From: Opitutia bacterium
GTDB taxonomy: Bacteria; Verrucomicrobiota; Verrucomicrobiia; Opitutales; Opitutaceae
Direction: 5' to 3'
Length of the DNA stretch: 55,866 bases
NCBI GenBank assembly: GCA_003142615.1
Contig: PLMW01000038.1
Coordinates: 30,886-86,751, forward strand
In this document: positions 16,787 through 25,453 of the stretch, piece by piece
How the letters are laid out: every line of letters starts with the position of its first letter
How positions within the stretch are numbered: the first letter of the stretch is position 1
Notes under the pieces: generated by a model
Database searches by the model: none
What the model was told of the DNA's origin: nothing
Seen by the model: only the letters and a program-made list of their open reading frames with translations
Translations under genes and position numbers: made by a program

Positions 16787-18238
16787 ATGCCCTCCAACAT
16801 GTCCTCCCTTCGCCTTTGTCCCCTGCCGCTGCTAGGTCTCCTCGCGGTGGCCGGACTGCTCCTGATCCCGGGTCTGACGGGCCGCCACCTGCTCGCCGCC
16901 GACACGAATCCACCGGCGCCCGCCGCCGCTGAACCTCCGACGGAGTGGATCGATCCCGACACCGGCCACCGGGTGATCCGGCTTTCGCGCGAGCCGGGCA
17001 CGGCCAGCCTTTATTTTCATCAGAACGCCTACACGGCCGACGGCAAAAAGCTGGTCGTGACGACCAAGGACCGCGGGATCGCCACGATCAACCTCGAGAC
17101 CCGCGCGATCGAGCGGATTGTCGACGGGCCGGTCAGCGTGCTCGTCACCGGGCGGAAGACGGGAGACGTCTATTACATGAAGCGGGCGTCGCGGGAGGTC
17201 ACCAAGGCGGACGGCACCAAGGAGACCGTGAACGAGGCGGTCGTTTATGCGGCCGAGGTGAACACCGGGAAAACGCGGGAGATCGCGAAACTCCCTCCCG
17301 GCCGGTTCGTCGCTTCACTCAATGCGGATGAGACGCTGCTGCTGGGTTCGTACGTCGAGGGCGGCAATCCGCGGCTGTCCGTCGCCGGCTTCCGGAATCC
17401 CGGTCCGGGAGGCCGGGTGTCGGACGCCGATCCCCGCTTCCAGCAAGCCAATTACGAGGCGATGGGTCCCGACGGGAACCCGCTGGTCTATGCGCAGGCC
17501 AAGGAGCTACGACTGCACGAGGCGCTCGCAGCGATTCACGCGGGACCGCCGCATGTGATCTTCACCCTCAACACCCGGACCGGCGAGTTGAAGGATGTCT
17601 GGAAAGAGCGCGAGTGGCTTAACCACCTGCAGTTTTCACCCACCGATCCCGGCCTCATCATGTTCTGCCACGAAGGCCCCTGGCATGAGGTGGACCGGGT
17701 CTGGACGATCCGCGCCGACGGGACCGGCCTGACGAAAATCCACACGCGCACCTTGAACATGGAAATCGCCGGGCATGAATTCTTCAGCGCCGACGGCCAG
17801 ACCATCTGGTACGACCTGCAGACGCCGCGGGGCGAGGACTTCTGGGTCGCCGGCGATGAAATCGCGACCGGCCGGAGGACCTGGTATCACCTGCAGCGCG
17901 ATGAGTGGTCGGTGCACTTCAACGTGTCACCCGACGGGAAGCTCTTCGCCGGCGACGGCGGGGACAGTGAGATGGTGGCCCACGCCAAGGATGGAAAATG
18001 GATTTACCTGTTCCGCCCGGAACGGAATCCGGATGTCGCCGGCATCAAGAACCCCAGTTCCGCCAGTCTGATCGATCCCGGGTTTTTCAAAGCGGAGCGG
18101 CTGGTGAACATGTCGAAGCATGATTACCGGCTCGAACCCAACGTGACCTTCTCGCCCGACATGAAATGGATCATCTTCCGGTCCAACATGCACGGAGCGG
18201 TGCAGGTCTACGCGGTCGAGATTGCGAAGGCGAAGTAA
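16787..18238 (+). CDS. Oligogalacturonide lyase (PL22-like), exported
   Basis: The 483-residue protein has a signal peptide (LPLLGLLAVAGLLLIPGL, cleavage near AAD), then a seven-bladed beta-propeller typical of PL22 oligogalacturonate lyases. The most diagnostic stretch is HLQFSPTDPGLIMFCHEGPWH, whose histidines act in metal binding and catalysis, followed by VDRVWTIRADG and NMEIAGHEFFSADG. The usual bacterial enzyme (Ogl) is cytoplasmic and about 390 residues, so export is notable. It splits unsaturated digalacturonate into two molecules of DKI. The first ATG at 16787 or the one at 16799 may be the start. Its promoter should lie in the 167-base divergent spacer shared with the GH105 gene. 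Confidence 0.87.
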   Translation: MPSNMSSLRLCPLPLLGLLAVAGLLLIPGLTGRHLLAADTNPPAPAAAEPPTEWIDPDTGHRVIRLSREPGTASLYFHQNAYTADGKKLVVTTKDRGIATINLETRAIERIVDGPVSVLVTGRKTGDVYYMKRASREVTKADGTKETVNEAVVYAAEVNTGKTREIAKLPPGRFVASLNADETLLLGSYVEGGNPRLSVAGFRNPGPGGRVSDADPRFQQANYEAMGPDGNPLVYAQAKELRLHEALAAIHAGPPHVIFTLNTRTGELKDVWKEREWLNHLQFSPTDPGLIMFCHEGPWHEVDRVWTIRADGTGLTKIHTRTLNMEIAGHEFFSADGQTIWYDLQTPRGEDFWVAGDEIATGRRTWYHLQRDEWSVHFNVSPDGKLFAGDGGDSEMVAHAKDGKWIYLFRPERNPDVAGIKNPSSASLIDPGFFKAERLVNMSKHDYRLEPNVTFSPDMKWIIFRSNMHGAVQVYAVEIAKAK

Positions 18239-18254
18239 GACCACGCCGGGTAGC

Positions 18255-18365
18255 GGGTCAGTTTATGTAGGTTGGGCTTTAGGCCCGACACCGAAACCAT
18301 CGAGGTCCCTCTGTCGGGGATAAACCCCGACCTACAGTTACCGCACAATTCAGGCAAACTGACCC
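18255..18365. repeat. BIME-like element: two inverted GTAG palindromes with terminal inverted repeats
   Basis: The ends GGGTCAGTTT (18255-18264) and AAACTGACCC (18356-18365) are inverted copies. Inside are two hairpins in opposite orientation. One begins GTAGGTTGGGC and ends GGCCCGAC; the other begins GTCGGGG and ends CCCCGACCTAC. Both have GTAG at the outer side of the stem. A second copy lies at 20470-20581. This is the structure of a bacterial interspersed mosaic element. Confidence 0.75.
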
Positions 18366-18400
18366 AATACCCCACGCCGCCAGCTAGGGGTCATTTGGAG

Positions 18401-18427
18401 GGCTCGTCTCCCGGCGAGCCGTTTTCT
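18401..18427 (+). terminator. Probable intrinsic terminator after the oligogalacturonide lyase gene
   Basis: GGCTCG (18401-18406) pairs with CGAGCC (18415-18420), followed by GTTTTCTT. It is about 160 bases past the lyase stop because the BIME-like element sits between. On the other strand no T-run follows the hairpin. Confidence 0.5.
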
Positions 18428-18455
18428 TCCGCGATACAGCCACCGGATTCCCGCG

Positions 18456-19790
18456 CTACAGGAACAGCAGTCCCCCGGCGACGAGGATCGGGAGCAGGAA
18501 CGGCAGACTGTATTTGAAGACATAGCCGAAGAAGGTCGGCACCTTCACCCCCGCATTCTCGGCGATCGACTTCACCATGAAGTTGGGCCCGTTGCCGATA
18601 TAGGTCATCGCGCCGAAGAAGACCGAGCCCAGGCTGACGGCAATGATGAACCTCCGGGCGTGCTCACTCGCGATCATCTGCTTCACGCCGGCGCGGGGGT
18701 CGATCTCCCCCTGCGCATTCTGCGGCAGGGTAGCTCTGTCCACGAACGTGGCTTCGGCGAGCTGCAGGAAATTCAGGTAGGTCGGCGCGTTGTCGAGCAC
18801 GGACGACAGGCTGCCGGACGCAAAGTAATACTGGGCGGGTTCGGTGAAACCGAACTCCTTGCCATGCCGGTCGAGGTAACCCAGCGCCGGCATCATGGTC
18901 AGGAAGATGCCGAGGAACAGGAGCGCCACCTCCCTGATCGGACCGAAGCTGAAATGATTCTCCTCGTGGACAATCTTCGGGGTGAGTTGGTAGGAGGCCA
19001 CCGCCGCGCCCAGCATCACGAGTTCGCGCAGGAAAAAGGTCTCGGGCAGGAACACCGCGCCGATGATCACCAGCAGGAAGACAAGATTGACACCGCCCTC
19101 GAACCGCCACGTGTCGTGCTCCTTGATCTTCGCCTGGATGGCACGCGGGGCATGGCTGAAACTGCGCCGGTCAAACACGTAGAACACGGCGAGAATCGCC
19201 CCGACCGTGAACAACCACTCATTGATGACGTGGTCGAGCAGCCAGAAGAACGGCACGCCACGCAGGTAGCCGAGGAACAGCGGCGGATCGCCGATGGGGG
19301 TGAGCGCGCCGCCGCAGTTTGAGACGATGAAAATGAAGAAGACGATGTGAAAGGCGCTGATGCGGATTTTGTTCATCCGAATCCACGGCCTGATGAGCAC
19401 CATCGAGGCGCCGGTGGTTCCGATGAGATTGGCCACGACCGCGCCGATCGCAAGAAACACGACATTGTCCCATGGCGTGGCCTCGCCCTTCACCGTGAGG
19501 TGGATGCCGCCGGCCACGACGAACAGCGAACCGATGAGGCAGATGAACGAGAAATACTCATGCAGCGTGCGCGCCACGATCGCACCGCCGGACAGTTTCA
19601 CCAGATAGAATCCCACGACCAGCAGCCCCAGCCCGATGGCCGCGTGCGGGTAGTAATGATCCCAAAAGTGTTTCACCCTCGGCGGCGTGAGCGGCATGAC
19701 CGCGATCAGCGCCAGCAGGAGGCCGAAGGGCACGATGAGGGCGGGCGGAATCGCCGCTTCGAGAGCGGCCAGCGGTGGCAACGCATCCAT
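18456..19790 (-). CDS. Sodium/proton antiporter or citrate-type transporter (ion transporter superfamily)
   Basis: The 444-residue protein has about eleven hydrophobic segments and the features of the NhaD/CitM-like ion transporter superfamily. The two hairpin-like signatures are NLIGTTGASMVLIRPW, followed by SNCGGALTPIGDPPLFLGY, and in the second half GNGPNFMVKSIAENAG. GDPP and GNGPN are the re-entrant loops that usually bind sodium or the substrate. NhaD-type sodium/proton exchange is the common annotation of this subgroup, but a carboxylate substrate cannot be excluded from sequence. It is on the same strand as the upstream thioredoxin-like gene but separated from it by 155 bases containing a weak hairpin. 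Confidence 0.78.
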   Translation of the reverse strand: MDALPPLAALEAAIPPALIVPFGLLLALIAVMPLTPPRVKHFWDHYYPHAAIGLGLLVVGFYLVKLSGGAIVARTLHEYFSFICLIGSLFVVAGGIHLTVKGEATPWDNVVFLAIGAVVANLIGTTGASMVLIRPWIRMNKIRISAFHIVFFIFIVSNCGGALTPIGDPPLFLGYLRGVPFFWLLDHVINEWLFTVGAILAVFYVFDRRSFSHAPRAIQAKIKEHDTWRFEGGVNLVFLLVIIGAVFLPETFFLRELVMLGAAVASYQLTPKIVHEENHFSFGPIREVALLFLGIFLTMMPALGYLDRHGKEFGFTEPAQYYFASGSLSSVLDNAPTYLNFLQLAEATFVDRATLPQNAQGEIDPRAGVKQMIASEHARRFIIAVSLGSVFFGAMTYIGNGPNFMVKSIAENAGVKVPTFFGYVFKYSLPFLLPILVAGGLLFL

Positions 19791-19945
19791 GCAGACGCCG
19801 ATGCAATCCGAATGCCAGTTCAGGTCAATGTCCCTGAAAACATTCCGGGGTGCATGAAAACCCCGGCTCGCCGGCTGGATGCCGACGCCTTCTGCGTTTC
19901 AGCGCCGGCAGCTCTGTCCAGCCTGACGCCCCGGCCGGGCGGGCG

Positions 19946-20374
19946 CTATTTCAACCAGCTCGTGACCAGCTCGTAGGCCTCGTCGCCCTCGGCCTTCAAC
20001 TTGCCGTCCGGGTCGTAGACCTTGAAGTGCGGGATGGAACGCAGGCTGTATTGCCGGGCGACGGGTGACTTCCAATCGATCCCTTTCACGCCGGGCCGGT
20101 TGATGTCCACCTTGACCACGACGATGTCGGCGCGCGCCATGTGCAACTCCTCCAGACGGGGCGCAATCGCGCGGCACGGCGGGCAATACTCGCTGTAGAA
20201 ATCGAAAATGGTCGTTTTGCCGGGCACGAGGTAGTCCGCGAGCTTCACTTCCTGGCCCTGCGAGATATGGGCGGGCTTCGGGCCTTTCGTCTGGTTGTCC
20301 GCGGCGAGCGCGGCGAGCGGAATCGCGAGCAACGCGGCGAGGATGAGCGCGATGAAAGAATGACGGCGTGGCAT
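19946..20374 (-). CDS. Exported thioredoxin-like protein (CPPC)
   Basis: From the ATG at 20374 the protein has 142 residues. A signal peptide (FIALILAALLAIPLAALA) precedes a thioredoxin fold with FDFYSEYCPPCRAIAP (CPPC at 64-67) and the cis-proline segment RSIPHFKVYDPDGKL. The active site is CPPC rather than CGPC, seen in some periplasmic oxidoreductases. It probably handles disulfides or thiols in the periplasm. No cytochrome-maturation or Dsb partner is adjacent. A longer reading would extend toward the BIME-like repeat and is unlikely. A possible weak terminator (CCGGGG at 19845 with CCCCGG at 19861) follows downstream. Confidence 0.85.
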   Translation of the reverse strand: MPRRHSFIALILAALLAIPLAALAADNQTKGPKPAHISQGQEVKLADYLVPGKTTIFDFYSEYCPPCRAIAPRLEELHMARADIVVVKVDINRPGVKGIDWKSPVARQYSLRSIPHFKVYDPDGKLKAEGDEAYELVTSWLK

Positions 20375-20469
20375 ATGATTTTCCTGAATTTGAGGGTGGC
20401 TGATTAGAAGGAGGCCATCCATCTCCAACGGCGGCCGGCCAAAGTCAACCACCACGCGTGCAGGGTGGT

Positions 20470-20581
20470 GGGTCAGGTTATGTAGGTCGGGCTTCATGCC
20501 CGACGCCAATGCGCATCGACATCACTCTGTCGGGGATAAACCCCGACCTACAGTGACGGTCCAGTCCTAGCAAACTGACCC
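20470..20581. repeat. BIME-like element, second copy
   Basis: This matches the 18255-18365 element in order and length. GGGTCAG at 20470 is inverted at the right end as CTGACCC. Inside are GTAGGTCGGGC with GCCCGAC, then GTCGGGG with CCCCGACCTAC. The ends pair further with flanking GGT/ACC. It lies in the 242-base gap between the thioredoxin-like and DUF1015 genes, where I see nothing else apart from presumed promoter sequence. The stems are conserved while the sequence between the two hairpins differs. Confidence 0.75.
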
Positions 20582-20616
20582 ACCGCGCGCGCAGTGGGTG
20601 GCCGCCAACGGCAGAG

Positions 20617-21843
20617 TCAGAAGGTATGGATGAACAAACCTGAGCGGAGCTTCGGCTCAAACCAGGTGCTCTTGGGCGGCATGATCTGGCCGGCGTCGGC
20701 GATGTCCATGAGCTGCGCCACCGTCACGGGGAACAGCGAAAACGCCACGCCGCCGCGGGCGTTGACGCGCTTCACCAGTTCATCTGGTCCGCGGATCCCG
20801 CCGACGAACTCGAGGCGCTTGCTGGTGCGGGGATCCTCCACGCCCAGGATGGGCCCAAGGAGCCGGTTCTGCAGCACGCTCACGTCGAGCCGCGCCACCG
20901 GATCGGCCGCAGGATCGGCCGGGCAGCGCAGCCCCTGCCACCTGCCGCTGAGATACATGCTGACCCGGCCGGGGGCGGCGGGTGACGGCGGCGCGTTCTC
21001 CTCGAGGCCGAACACGGTGCGCACTTTTTCCAGAAACACTGCGGGCGGATGCCCGTTGAGGTCGGGGACGACGCGGTTGTAGGGCAGAATCTTGAGCTCG
21101 CTGGCGGGAAAGATGACGCAGAGGAACCAGTTGTAGTCCTCGGCGCCCGTGTGGCACGGGTTGCGCTCGCGGCGCAGACGGGCGACGCGGGCCGCGCTCG
21201 CCGCGCGGTGGTGCCCGTCGGCAATGTAGAGCCGCGGCACGCGAGTGAACGCCTGCATCCACTCCGCGCCGCCGGCGATGCGCCACGCCGTGTGCTGGAT
21301 GCCGTCGGGCGCGGTGAAGTCGTACAACGGCTGCTCCCGCACCTTCGCCGCGACGAGCGCCGTCACGGCCGGTTCATCGCGGTACGTGAGAAAGACGGGA
21401 CCGGTGTTGGCGCCCAGCGTGTCGATGAGCCGCGTGCGATCCTCCTCCTTGTCCGGGTGCGTCTTTTCATGTTTCTTGATGAGCCCGGCGTCGTAATCCT
21501 CCACGTGGCAGACGGCCACGAGTCCCCGCTGGCGGTGCGCGCCCATCTGCTGCTGGTAGACGTAAAGACACGGCCCGGCCTCGCGGACGAGCGCGCCGTC
21601 GCGCTGGAGCCGGAGGAAATTTTCCCGCGCCTTCGCGTAGACGGCGTCGCTGTAGGGATCGGTGGCAGGCGGCAGGTCGATCTCGGCGCGGTCGACGTGC
21701 AGCAGGCTGCGCGGCCGCCCGGCGGCCAGCGCGGCGGCCTCGGTGGCGTCGACGACGTCGTAGGGCACGCAAGTCACCTCGGCAACGTGCCGGGCAACCG
21801 GAACCAGTCCCTGAAAGGCGCGGATGCGCATGATGGGCGTCAC
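20617..21843 (-). CDS. DUF1015 family protein
   Basis: The 408-residue protein matches DUF1015. It begins with RIRAFQGLVPVARHVAEVTCVPYDVVD, continues with a VYQQ segment and EDYDAGLIKKHEKTHPDKEEDR, and has a central YIADGHHRAASAARV motif. The HxxT/D-rich segments suggest a kinase-like or hydrolase-like fold, but no reaction is established for the family. In other genomes DUF1015 genes often neighbour serine-biosynthesis genes; here they do not. The start could be the ATG at 21843 or the one at 21831. Confidence 0.82.
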   Translation of the reverse strand: MTPIMRIRAFQGLVPVARHVAEVTCVPYDVVDATEAAALAAGRPRSLLHVDRAEIDLPPATDPYSDAVYAKARENFLRLQRDGALVREAGPCLYVYQQQMGAHRQRGLVAVCHVEDYDAGLIKKHEKTHPDKEEDRTRLIDTLGANTGPVFLTYRDEPAVTALVAAKVREQPLYDFTAPDGIQHTAWRIAGGAEWMQAFTRVPRLYIADGHHRAASAARVARLRRERNPCHTGAEDYNWFLCVIFPASELKILPYNRVVPDLNGHPPAVFLEKVRTVFGLEENAPPSPAAPGRVSMYLSGRWQGLRCPADPAADPVARLDVSVLQNRLLGPILGVEDPRTSKRLEFVGGIRGPDELVKRVNARGGVAFSLFPVTVAQLMDIADAGQIMPPKSTWFEPKLRSGLFIHTF

Positions 21844-21920
21844 TCAGACCGTGCGGCGAATCCGCGTCAAGCCGGCTGACAAAGCATAAGTCCTGTAGGA
21901 CCAATAAGACCTATGCTCCC

Positions 21921-21951
21921 AAACAAAAAGCCCGCCGGGATCGGCGGGCTG
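21921..21951 (-). terminator. Rho-independent terminator of the rpmJ-rpmE operon
   Basis: On the minus strand AGCCCGCCG is followed by a four-base loop and CGGCGGGCT, then TTTTTGTTT. The stem has nine base pairs. It lies 22 bases past the L31 stop and ends the leftward ribosomal pair. Confidence 0.9.
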
Positions 21952-21973
21952 CACAGAAAGAATGCCGGCGGCC

Positions 21974-22234
21974 TTATTGCTTGGCGGCCTTTGTGCCGCG
22001 CTTGAACTTCGTGGTGAACTTCTCGACGCGCCCGGCGGTGTCGACCAGACGTTTCTCGCCGGTGTAGGCGGGATGCGAATCCATGGTCACGTCGCGCAGG
22101 ATGATGTAGTATTCGACTCCGTCGATGGTTTCCTTGCGGCTCGACTTGATCGTCGATTTCGTGAGGAAACGCTTGCCGGTCGCAACGTCGTGGAAACAGA
22201 CGTTGTTGAGCGCAGGATGGCCTTCGGGTTTCAC
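21974..22234 (-). CDS. rpmE2: 50S ribosomal protein L31, type B (zinc-independent)
   Basis: From the GTG at 22234 the protein has 86 residues, MKPEGHPALNNVCFHD, then GKRFLTKST, IDGVEYYIILRDV, SHPAYTG and VDTAGRVEKF. These are the segments of type B L31 (YkgM-like). The type A CxxC pairs that bind zinc are absent. I chose GTG because it restores the family start MKxxxHP. A TTG nine codons upstream overlaps the L36 stop and is the alternative. It follows the L36 gene on the same strand, the order of the ykgO-ykgM pair in E. coli. Confidence 0.9.
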   Translation of the reverse strand: MKPEGHPALNNVCFHDVATGKRFLTKSTIKSSRKETIDGVEYYIILRDVTMDSHPAYTGEKRLVDTAGRVEKFTTKFKRGTKAAKQ

Positions 22235-22257
22235 GATGGGAAAGGGTAAGGGGTTGC

Positions 22258-22383
22258 TCAACCCTGGCGCGCCTTGTAGCGGGGGTCGGTCTTGTTGATC
22301 ACGTAGACCTTGCCGCGGCGGCGGACCACCTGGCAGTCCGGATGTCGCTTCTTGGCTGATTTAAGGGACGAAACAACCTTCAT
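22258..22383 (-). CDS. rpmJ: 50S ribosomal protein L36, zinc-independent form
   Basis: The 41-codon gene encodes [20 protein letters not shown], then [21 protein letters not shown]. It matches the YkgO-like L36 form, which lacks the CxxC...C...H zinc site; only one cysteine is left. The frame ends with TGA at 22258-22260. It heads a two-gene unit with L31. I saw no obvious Zur-type palindrome upstream, so zinc-controlled expression is not supported, and these may simply be the main copies. Confidence 0.9.
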   Translation of the reverse strand: MKVVSSLKSAKKRHPDCQVVRRRGKVYVINKTDPRYKARQG

Positions 22384-22494
22384 AAGGGGCGATTAGGTGA
22401 GGGTTCGCGCCGGGACCTGTCAAACCAAATGTCCGGCAGCGCCAACGTACTGGCCGGAATGGATTTGCCGCCCAGTCGTCCCCGGCGGACGCGT

Positions 22495-23052
22495 TCAGTT
22501 ACCGCTCAAATCCTCCGGCTCGCCGGCCATGAGTTTCCATTCGGGGCTCAAGCCACCCAGGATCGCGCGCCAGAGACCCTGCCCCTCGTTGCCCTCGAGC
22601 AGTTCGGTGCTTACCGGCGTGATCACCCATGTGTTGTGGCGCAACTCGTTTTCGAGCTGCCCCTTCGACCAGCCCGAATAGCCGAGAAACGCCCGCAGGC
22701 GCACGCCCTCCCTTCCTTGCAGCGTCTCGGCCTTGTCGACGTCGATGCCGAAGAAGAACCTGAAACCGGACTCCAGCGGCTGCGGCTGCCAGGCCGCGAG
22801 AATGAGCTGCCCGGTCTGCACCGGACCGCCCTGGTAGACCGGCACGCCCGCCAGCGGACTCGCCGCAAACTGCGGGTTGAGGTCGCCCAGTTGCTTGCCG
22901 AGCGGCCGGTTGAGCACCACGCCCATCGCGCCGTCGTCGCCGTGCGACGAAAGCAGCACGACCGAGCGGCGAAAATTCGGATCGTGCATGGCCGGATGAG
23001 CCAGCAGCAGCGAGCCGGCCAGATTGAGGGTGGCCTTTCCGCGTTCGCGCAT
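22495..23052 (-). CDS. YqgE/AlgH family protein (DUF179)
   Basis: The 185-residue protein begins NLAGSLLLAHPAMHDPNFRRSV, continues with HGDDGAMGVVLNRPLG and VYQGGPVQTG, and ends with RAFLGYSGWSKGQLENEL. These are the characteristic segments of YqgE/AlgH. Members are cytoplasmic proteins of unresolved function, described in Pseudomonas as affecting alginate regulation and in others as lying beside yqgF. No yqgF is seen here. It is on the same strand as the dCMP deaminase gene 77 bases upstream. Confidence 0.88.
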   Translation of the reverse strand: MRERGKATLNLAGSLLLAHPAMHDPNFRRSVVLLSSHGDDGAMGVVLNRPLGKQLGDLNPQFAASPLAGVPVYQGGPVQTGQLILAAWQPQPLESGFRFFFGIDVDKAETLQGREGVRLRAFLGYSGWSKGQLENELRHNTWVITPVSTELLEGNEGQGLWRAILGGLSPEWKLMAGEPEDLSGN

Positions 23053-23129
23053 GGTCAGAAGGTCGCCGGAACGATGCGGGCGTCAACGCTTCCGGTCAAA
23101 AATGTTGGGGCCCAGGCAGGCATGGCGGG

Positions 23130-23603
23130 CTAGAGCTTCGTCACCTTGACGCCGGCTTCATCGAGAATCTGGGACACCAGCGGATCGTTGCTGTAATCTT
23201 CGTGGTATTTGATCTCCGCGATGCCGGCGGCGGCGAGAATCTTGGCGCAGTTGACGCAGGGATAGTGCGTCACGTAGACCACGCAACTCTCGACACTGCT
23301 GCCGCGGCGGGCGGCGTCGGCGACGGCGTTCTGCTCGGCGTGGACGGTGGCCTGCTCGTGGCCGTCGCGCACGTGCGACGTGTGCGGCGTGCCAGGCAGG
23401 TAGCCGTTGTAACCGGCGGCGACAATGCGGTTCTTGCGGTCACCGCCCGTCACCACCACGCAGCCGACATGCAGCCGCTCGCAGTTGGAACGCGAGGCGA
23501 TCAACACCGCCGTGGCCATGAAATACTCGTCCCAGGAGGGACGGTGCGGAAAGGCCTGCGCAGCCTGCATCACGAGATCGATGGGATCGGACGCGGAACT
23601 CAT
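23130..23603 (-). CDS. dCMP deaminase family protein
   Basis: From the ATG at 23603 the protein has 157 residues. It carries the zinc-deaminase motif VHAEQNA (His88, Glu90) and YPCVNCAK (Cys116, Cys119), together with RLHVGCVVV and GYNGYLPG that mark the dCMP deaminase/ComEB subgroup. It should convert dCMP to dUMP for thymidylate synthesis. The usual length is 150-180 residues. The longer upstream reading is not supported, because it overlaps the divergent methyltransferase start. Confidence 0.9.
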   Translation of the reverse strand: MSSASDPIDLVMQAAQAFPHRPSWDEYFMATAVLIASRSNCERLHVGCVVVTGGDRKNRIVAAGYNGYLPGTPHTSHVRDGHEQATVHAEQNAVADAARRGSSVESCVVYVTHYPCVNCAKILAAAGIAEIKYHEDYSNDPLVSQILDEAGVKVTKL

Positions 23604-23723
23604 GCCCGGGAGATAAGCGGCGGTTGGGCGCCAAGACGAGCCGGATGTGCAGCCACCGGCGCCGTTCCGCCGCCGCGTCAACACCGCCGTTTGACGTTTG
23701 CGCGGACCTCCGCAACGTGCCTT

Positions 23724-24389
23724 GTGCCGACCCGCATCGTTCAGCCCGAGCTGCTTGACGCGCTGCCTCATGACCATCCCGAGGCGCGTCATAACCGGCG
23801 CGATCTGCGGCTTACCAACGTCTTCATGGGCAATCATCGCTGGCTGGCGCGGATTCTGCGGGCGCACGGCCGGCCCTCCGACCCCACTCTCGAACTCGGT
23901 GCGGGCACGGGCGAACTGGCGTTGCGGCTTCAGCGGCAGGGCTGGCAGATCGACGGACTCGACGTCTGTCCGGCCCCCGACGCCTGGCCGGCCGGCGCCC
24001 GCTGGCACCGCACCGACTTGCGCATCTTCTCCGGTTACGGCAGCTACGACGTGGTGTACGGCAACCTGATCTTTCATCAGTTCACCGCCGACGAACTGCG
24101 CGCCCTCGGGGCCGGACTGCAGGCGCGCACCTGCCTGCTCCTGGCAAGCGAGCCGGCGCGTCGCCGGCGATCGCAATGGCTGTACCGCCTGTTCAGCCCT
24201 CTGTTCGGAGCCAATCACATCACCCGTCACGACGCCCATGTCAGCATCGCGGCGGGGTTTCTCGGCGATGAACTGCCCCGGCTGCTCGGACTCGATGCCG
24301 GTTCATGGGCGTGGCACTGCACCACCACGTGGCGCGGGGCGTACCGCATGATCGCCTGGCGCCGGGCGACGAAGGGGATTCCGGCATGA
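23724..24389 (+). CDS. Class I SAM-dependent methyltransferase of the type III PKS cluster
   Basis: The 221-residue protein from the GTG at 23724 has LELGAGTGELALRLQ as SAM motif I, then IDGLDVCPAP and DVVYGNLIFHQF. No ATG exists at a sensible position. It overlaps the following flavoprotein gene by four bases (ATGA), so translation is coupled. The context suggests it methylates the polyketide product or a precursor, as methyltransferases do next to other bacterial alkylresorcinol-type synthases. Substrate and position are unknown. Confidence 0.8.
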   Translation: MPTRIVQPELLDALPHDHPEARHNRRDLRLTNVFMGNHRWLARILRAHGRPSDPTLELGAGTGELALRLQRQGWQIDGLDVCPAPDAWPAGARWHRTDLRIFSGYGSYDVVYGNLIFHQFTADELRALGAGLQARTCLLLASEPARRRRSQWLYRLFSPLFGANHITRHDAHVSIAAGFLGDELPRLLGLDAGSWAWHCTTTWRGAYRMIAWRRATKGIPA

Positions 24390-25429
24390 GCAACGAACGC
24401 CTCCAGCCAATCGAGATCATCGGCGGCGGGCTGGCCGGTCTTTCGTTGGGCGTGGCCCTGCGGCGTGCCGGCGTGCCGGTGACGGTGTTCGAGGCGCATG
24501 GCTATCCACGGCATCGGGTGTGCGGCGAGTTCCTCACCGGGCTCGACGAAAGCACCACGACGCGGCTTGGCCTGGCGCCGTTGCTGGAGGATGCGTTGCG
24601 GCATCACCTGGTCGTCTGGTACCAGCGCGACCGGCCGATGCGCACGCAGCATCTGCCCGCCCCTGCGCTCGGTCTAAGCCGCCATGCGCTCGATGCGCGG
24701 CTGGCCGAGGCCTTTGTCACCGCAGGCGGCGAGCTTCGCACCGACACCCGCGTTCCGATTGAGGCCGCGCCGGCCGGCCGCGTTTTCGCCACGGGCCGGC
24801 TGCGCCACCCTTCGCCATGGATCGGCCTCAAGGTGCATGCCTGCAACCTCCGCCTTGCCGGCGACCTCGAGGTGCATCTGGGCGATCAGGCCTACGTGGG
24901 ACTTTCAGGCGTCGAGGATGGCAGGATCAACGTGTGCGGCCTATTTCGCCGCCGCCCGGCGCCGCCGGATGAACCGGTCCGGCCTGGAGCCGGCCTGCTC
25001 CTGCACTACCTTGACAGCTCGGGGCTGGGCGGGCTCGCCGGACGCCTGCGCGCGGCGGAAATTGACGAGACTTCGTTCTGCGCCGTCGCCGCGATGAGCT
25101 TTCAACACGAACGTCCCCGGCCCGACCGCCTCCAGCTCGGTGACAGCTTCGCGATGCCGCCACCCTTCACCGGCAACGGCATGGCCATGGCGCTGCAAAG
25201 CGCGGCGCTTGCACTCGAACCGCTGCTGGCCTGGACGCGCGGCGAACGGTCGTGGCCGGCCTCGGTCGCAACCGTCAACCGGCGCCTCCACCGCCGCTTC
25301 CGCACCCGGCTCGCCTCCGCGTACGCGCTGCATCCGTTCCTGCTCGAACCGCGCCGGCAGCGCTGGCTGGCCCTGGCCGGCCGCGCCCGGCTGCTGCCGC
25401 TTCGCCCGTTCTACCACCTGACGCACTGA
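24386..25429 (+). CDS. FAD-dependent oxidoreductase of the type III PKS cluster
   Basis: The 347-residue flavoprotein has the Rossmann GxGxxG equivalent GGGLAG (13-18), then VFEAHGYPRHRVCGEFL, a geranylgeranyl-reductase or aromatic-hydroxylase type signature. The second FAD motif is GDSFAMPPPFTGNGMAMAL in the last third. In such clusters the flavoprotein hydroxylates or oxidises the phenolic polyketide. It overlaps the methyltransferase gene by four bases and is 24 bases ahead of the synthase. Confidence 0.83.
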   Translation: MSNERLQPIEIIGGGLAGLSLGVALRRAGVPVTVFEAHGYPRHRVCGEFLTGLDESTTTRLGLAPLLEDALRHHLVVWYQRDRPMRTQHLPAPALGLSRHALDARLAEAFVTAGGELRTDTRVPIEAAPAGRVFATGRLRHPSPWIGLKVHACNLRLAGDLEVHLGDQAYVGLSGVEDGRINVCGLFRRRPAPPDEPVRPGAGLLLHYLDSSGLGGLAGRLRAAEIDETSFCAVAAMSFQHERPRPDRLQLGDSFAMPPPFTGNGMAMALQSAALALEPLLAWTRGERSWPASVATVNRRLHRRFRTRLASAYALHPFLLEPRRQRWLALAGRARLLPLRPFYHLTH

Positions 25430-25453
25430 CCAACGCGGCGACGCCGCCCCCAT

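Noticed and set aside
19845-19866. Terminator between the thioredoxin-like gene and the antiporter gene
   Set aside because: CCGGGG/CCCCGG pairs but the loop is ten bases and no good T-run follows on the minus strand, so it was only mentioned.
22384-22494. Zur box before the L36-L31 genes
   Set aside because: No GTTATANNATAAC-like palindrome was found, so zinc-regulated expression was not claimed.
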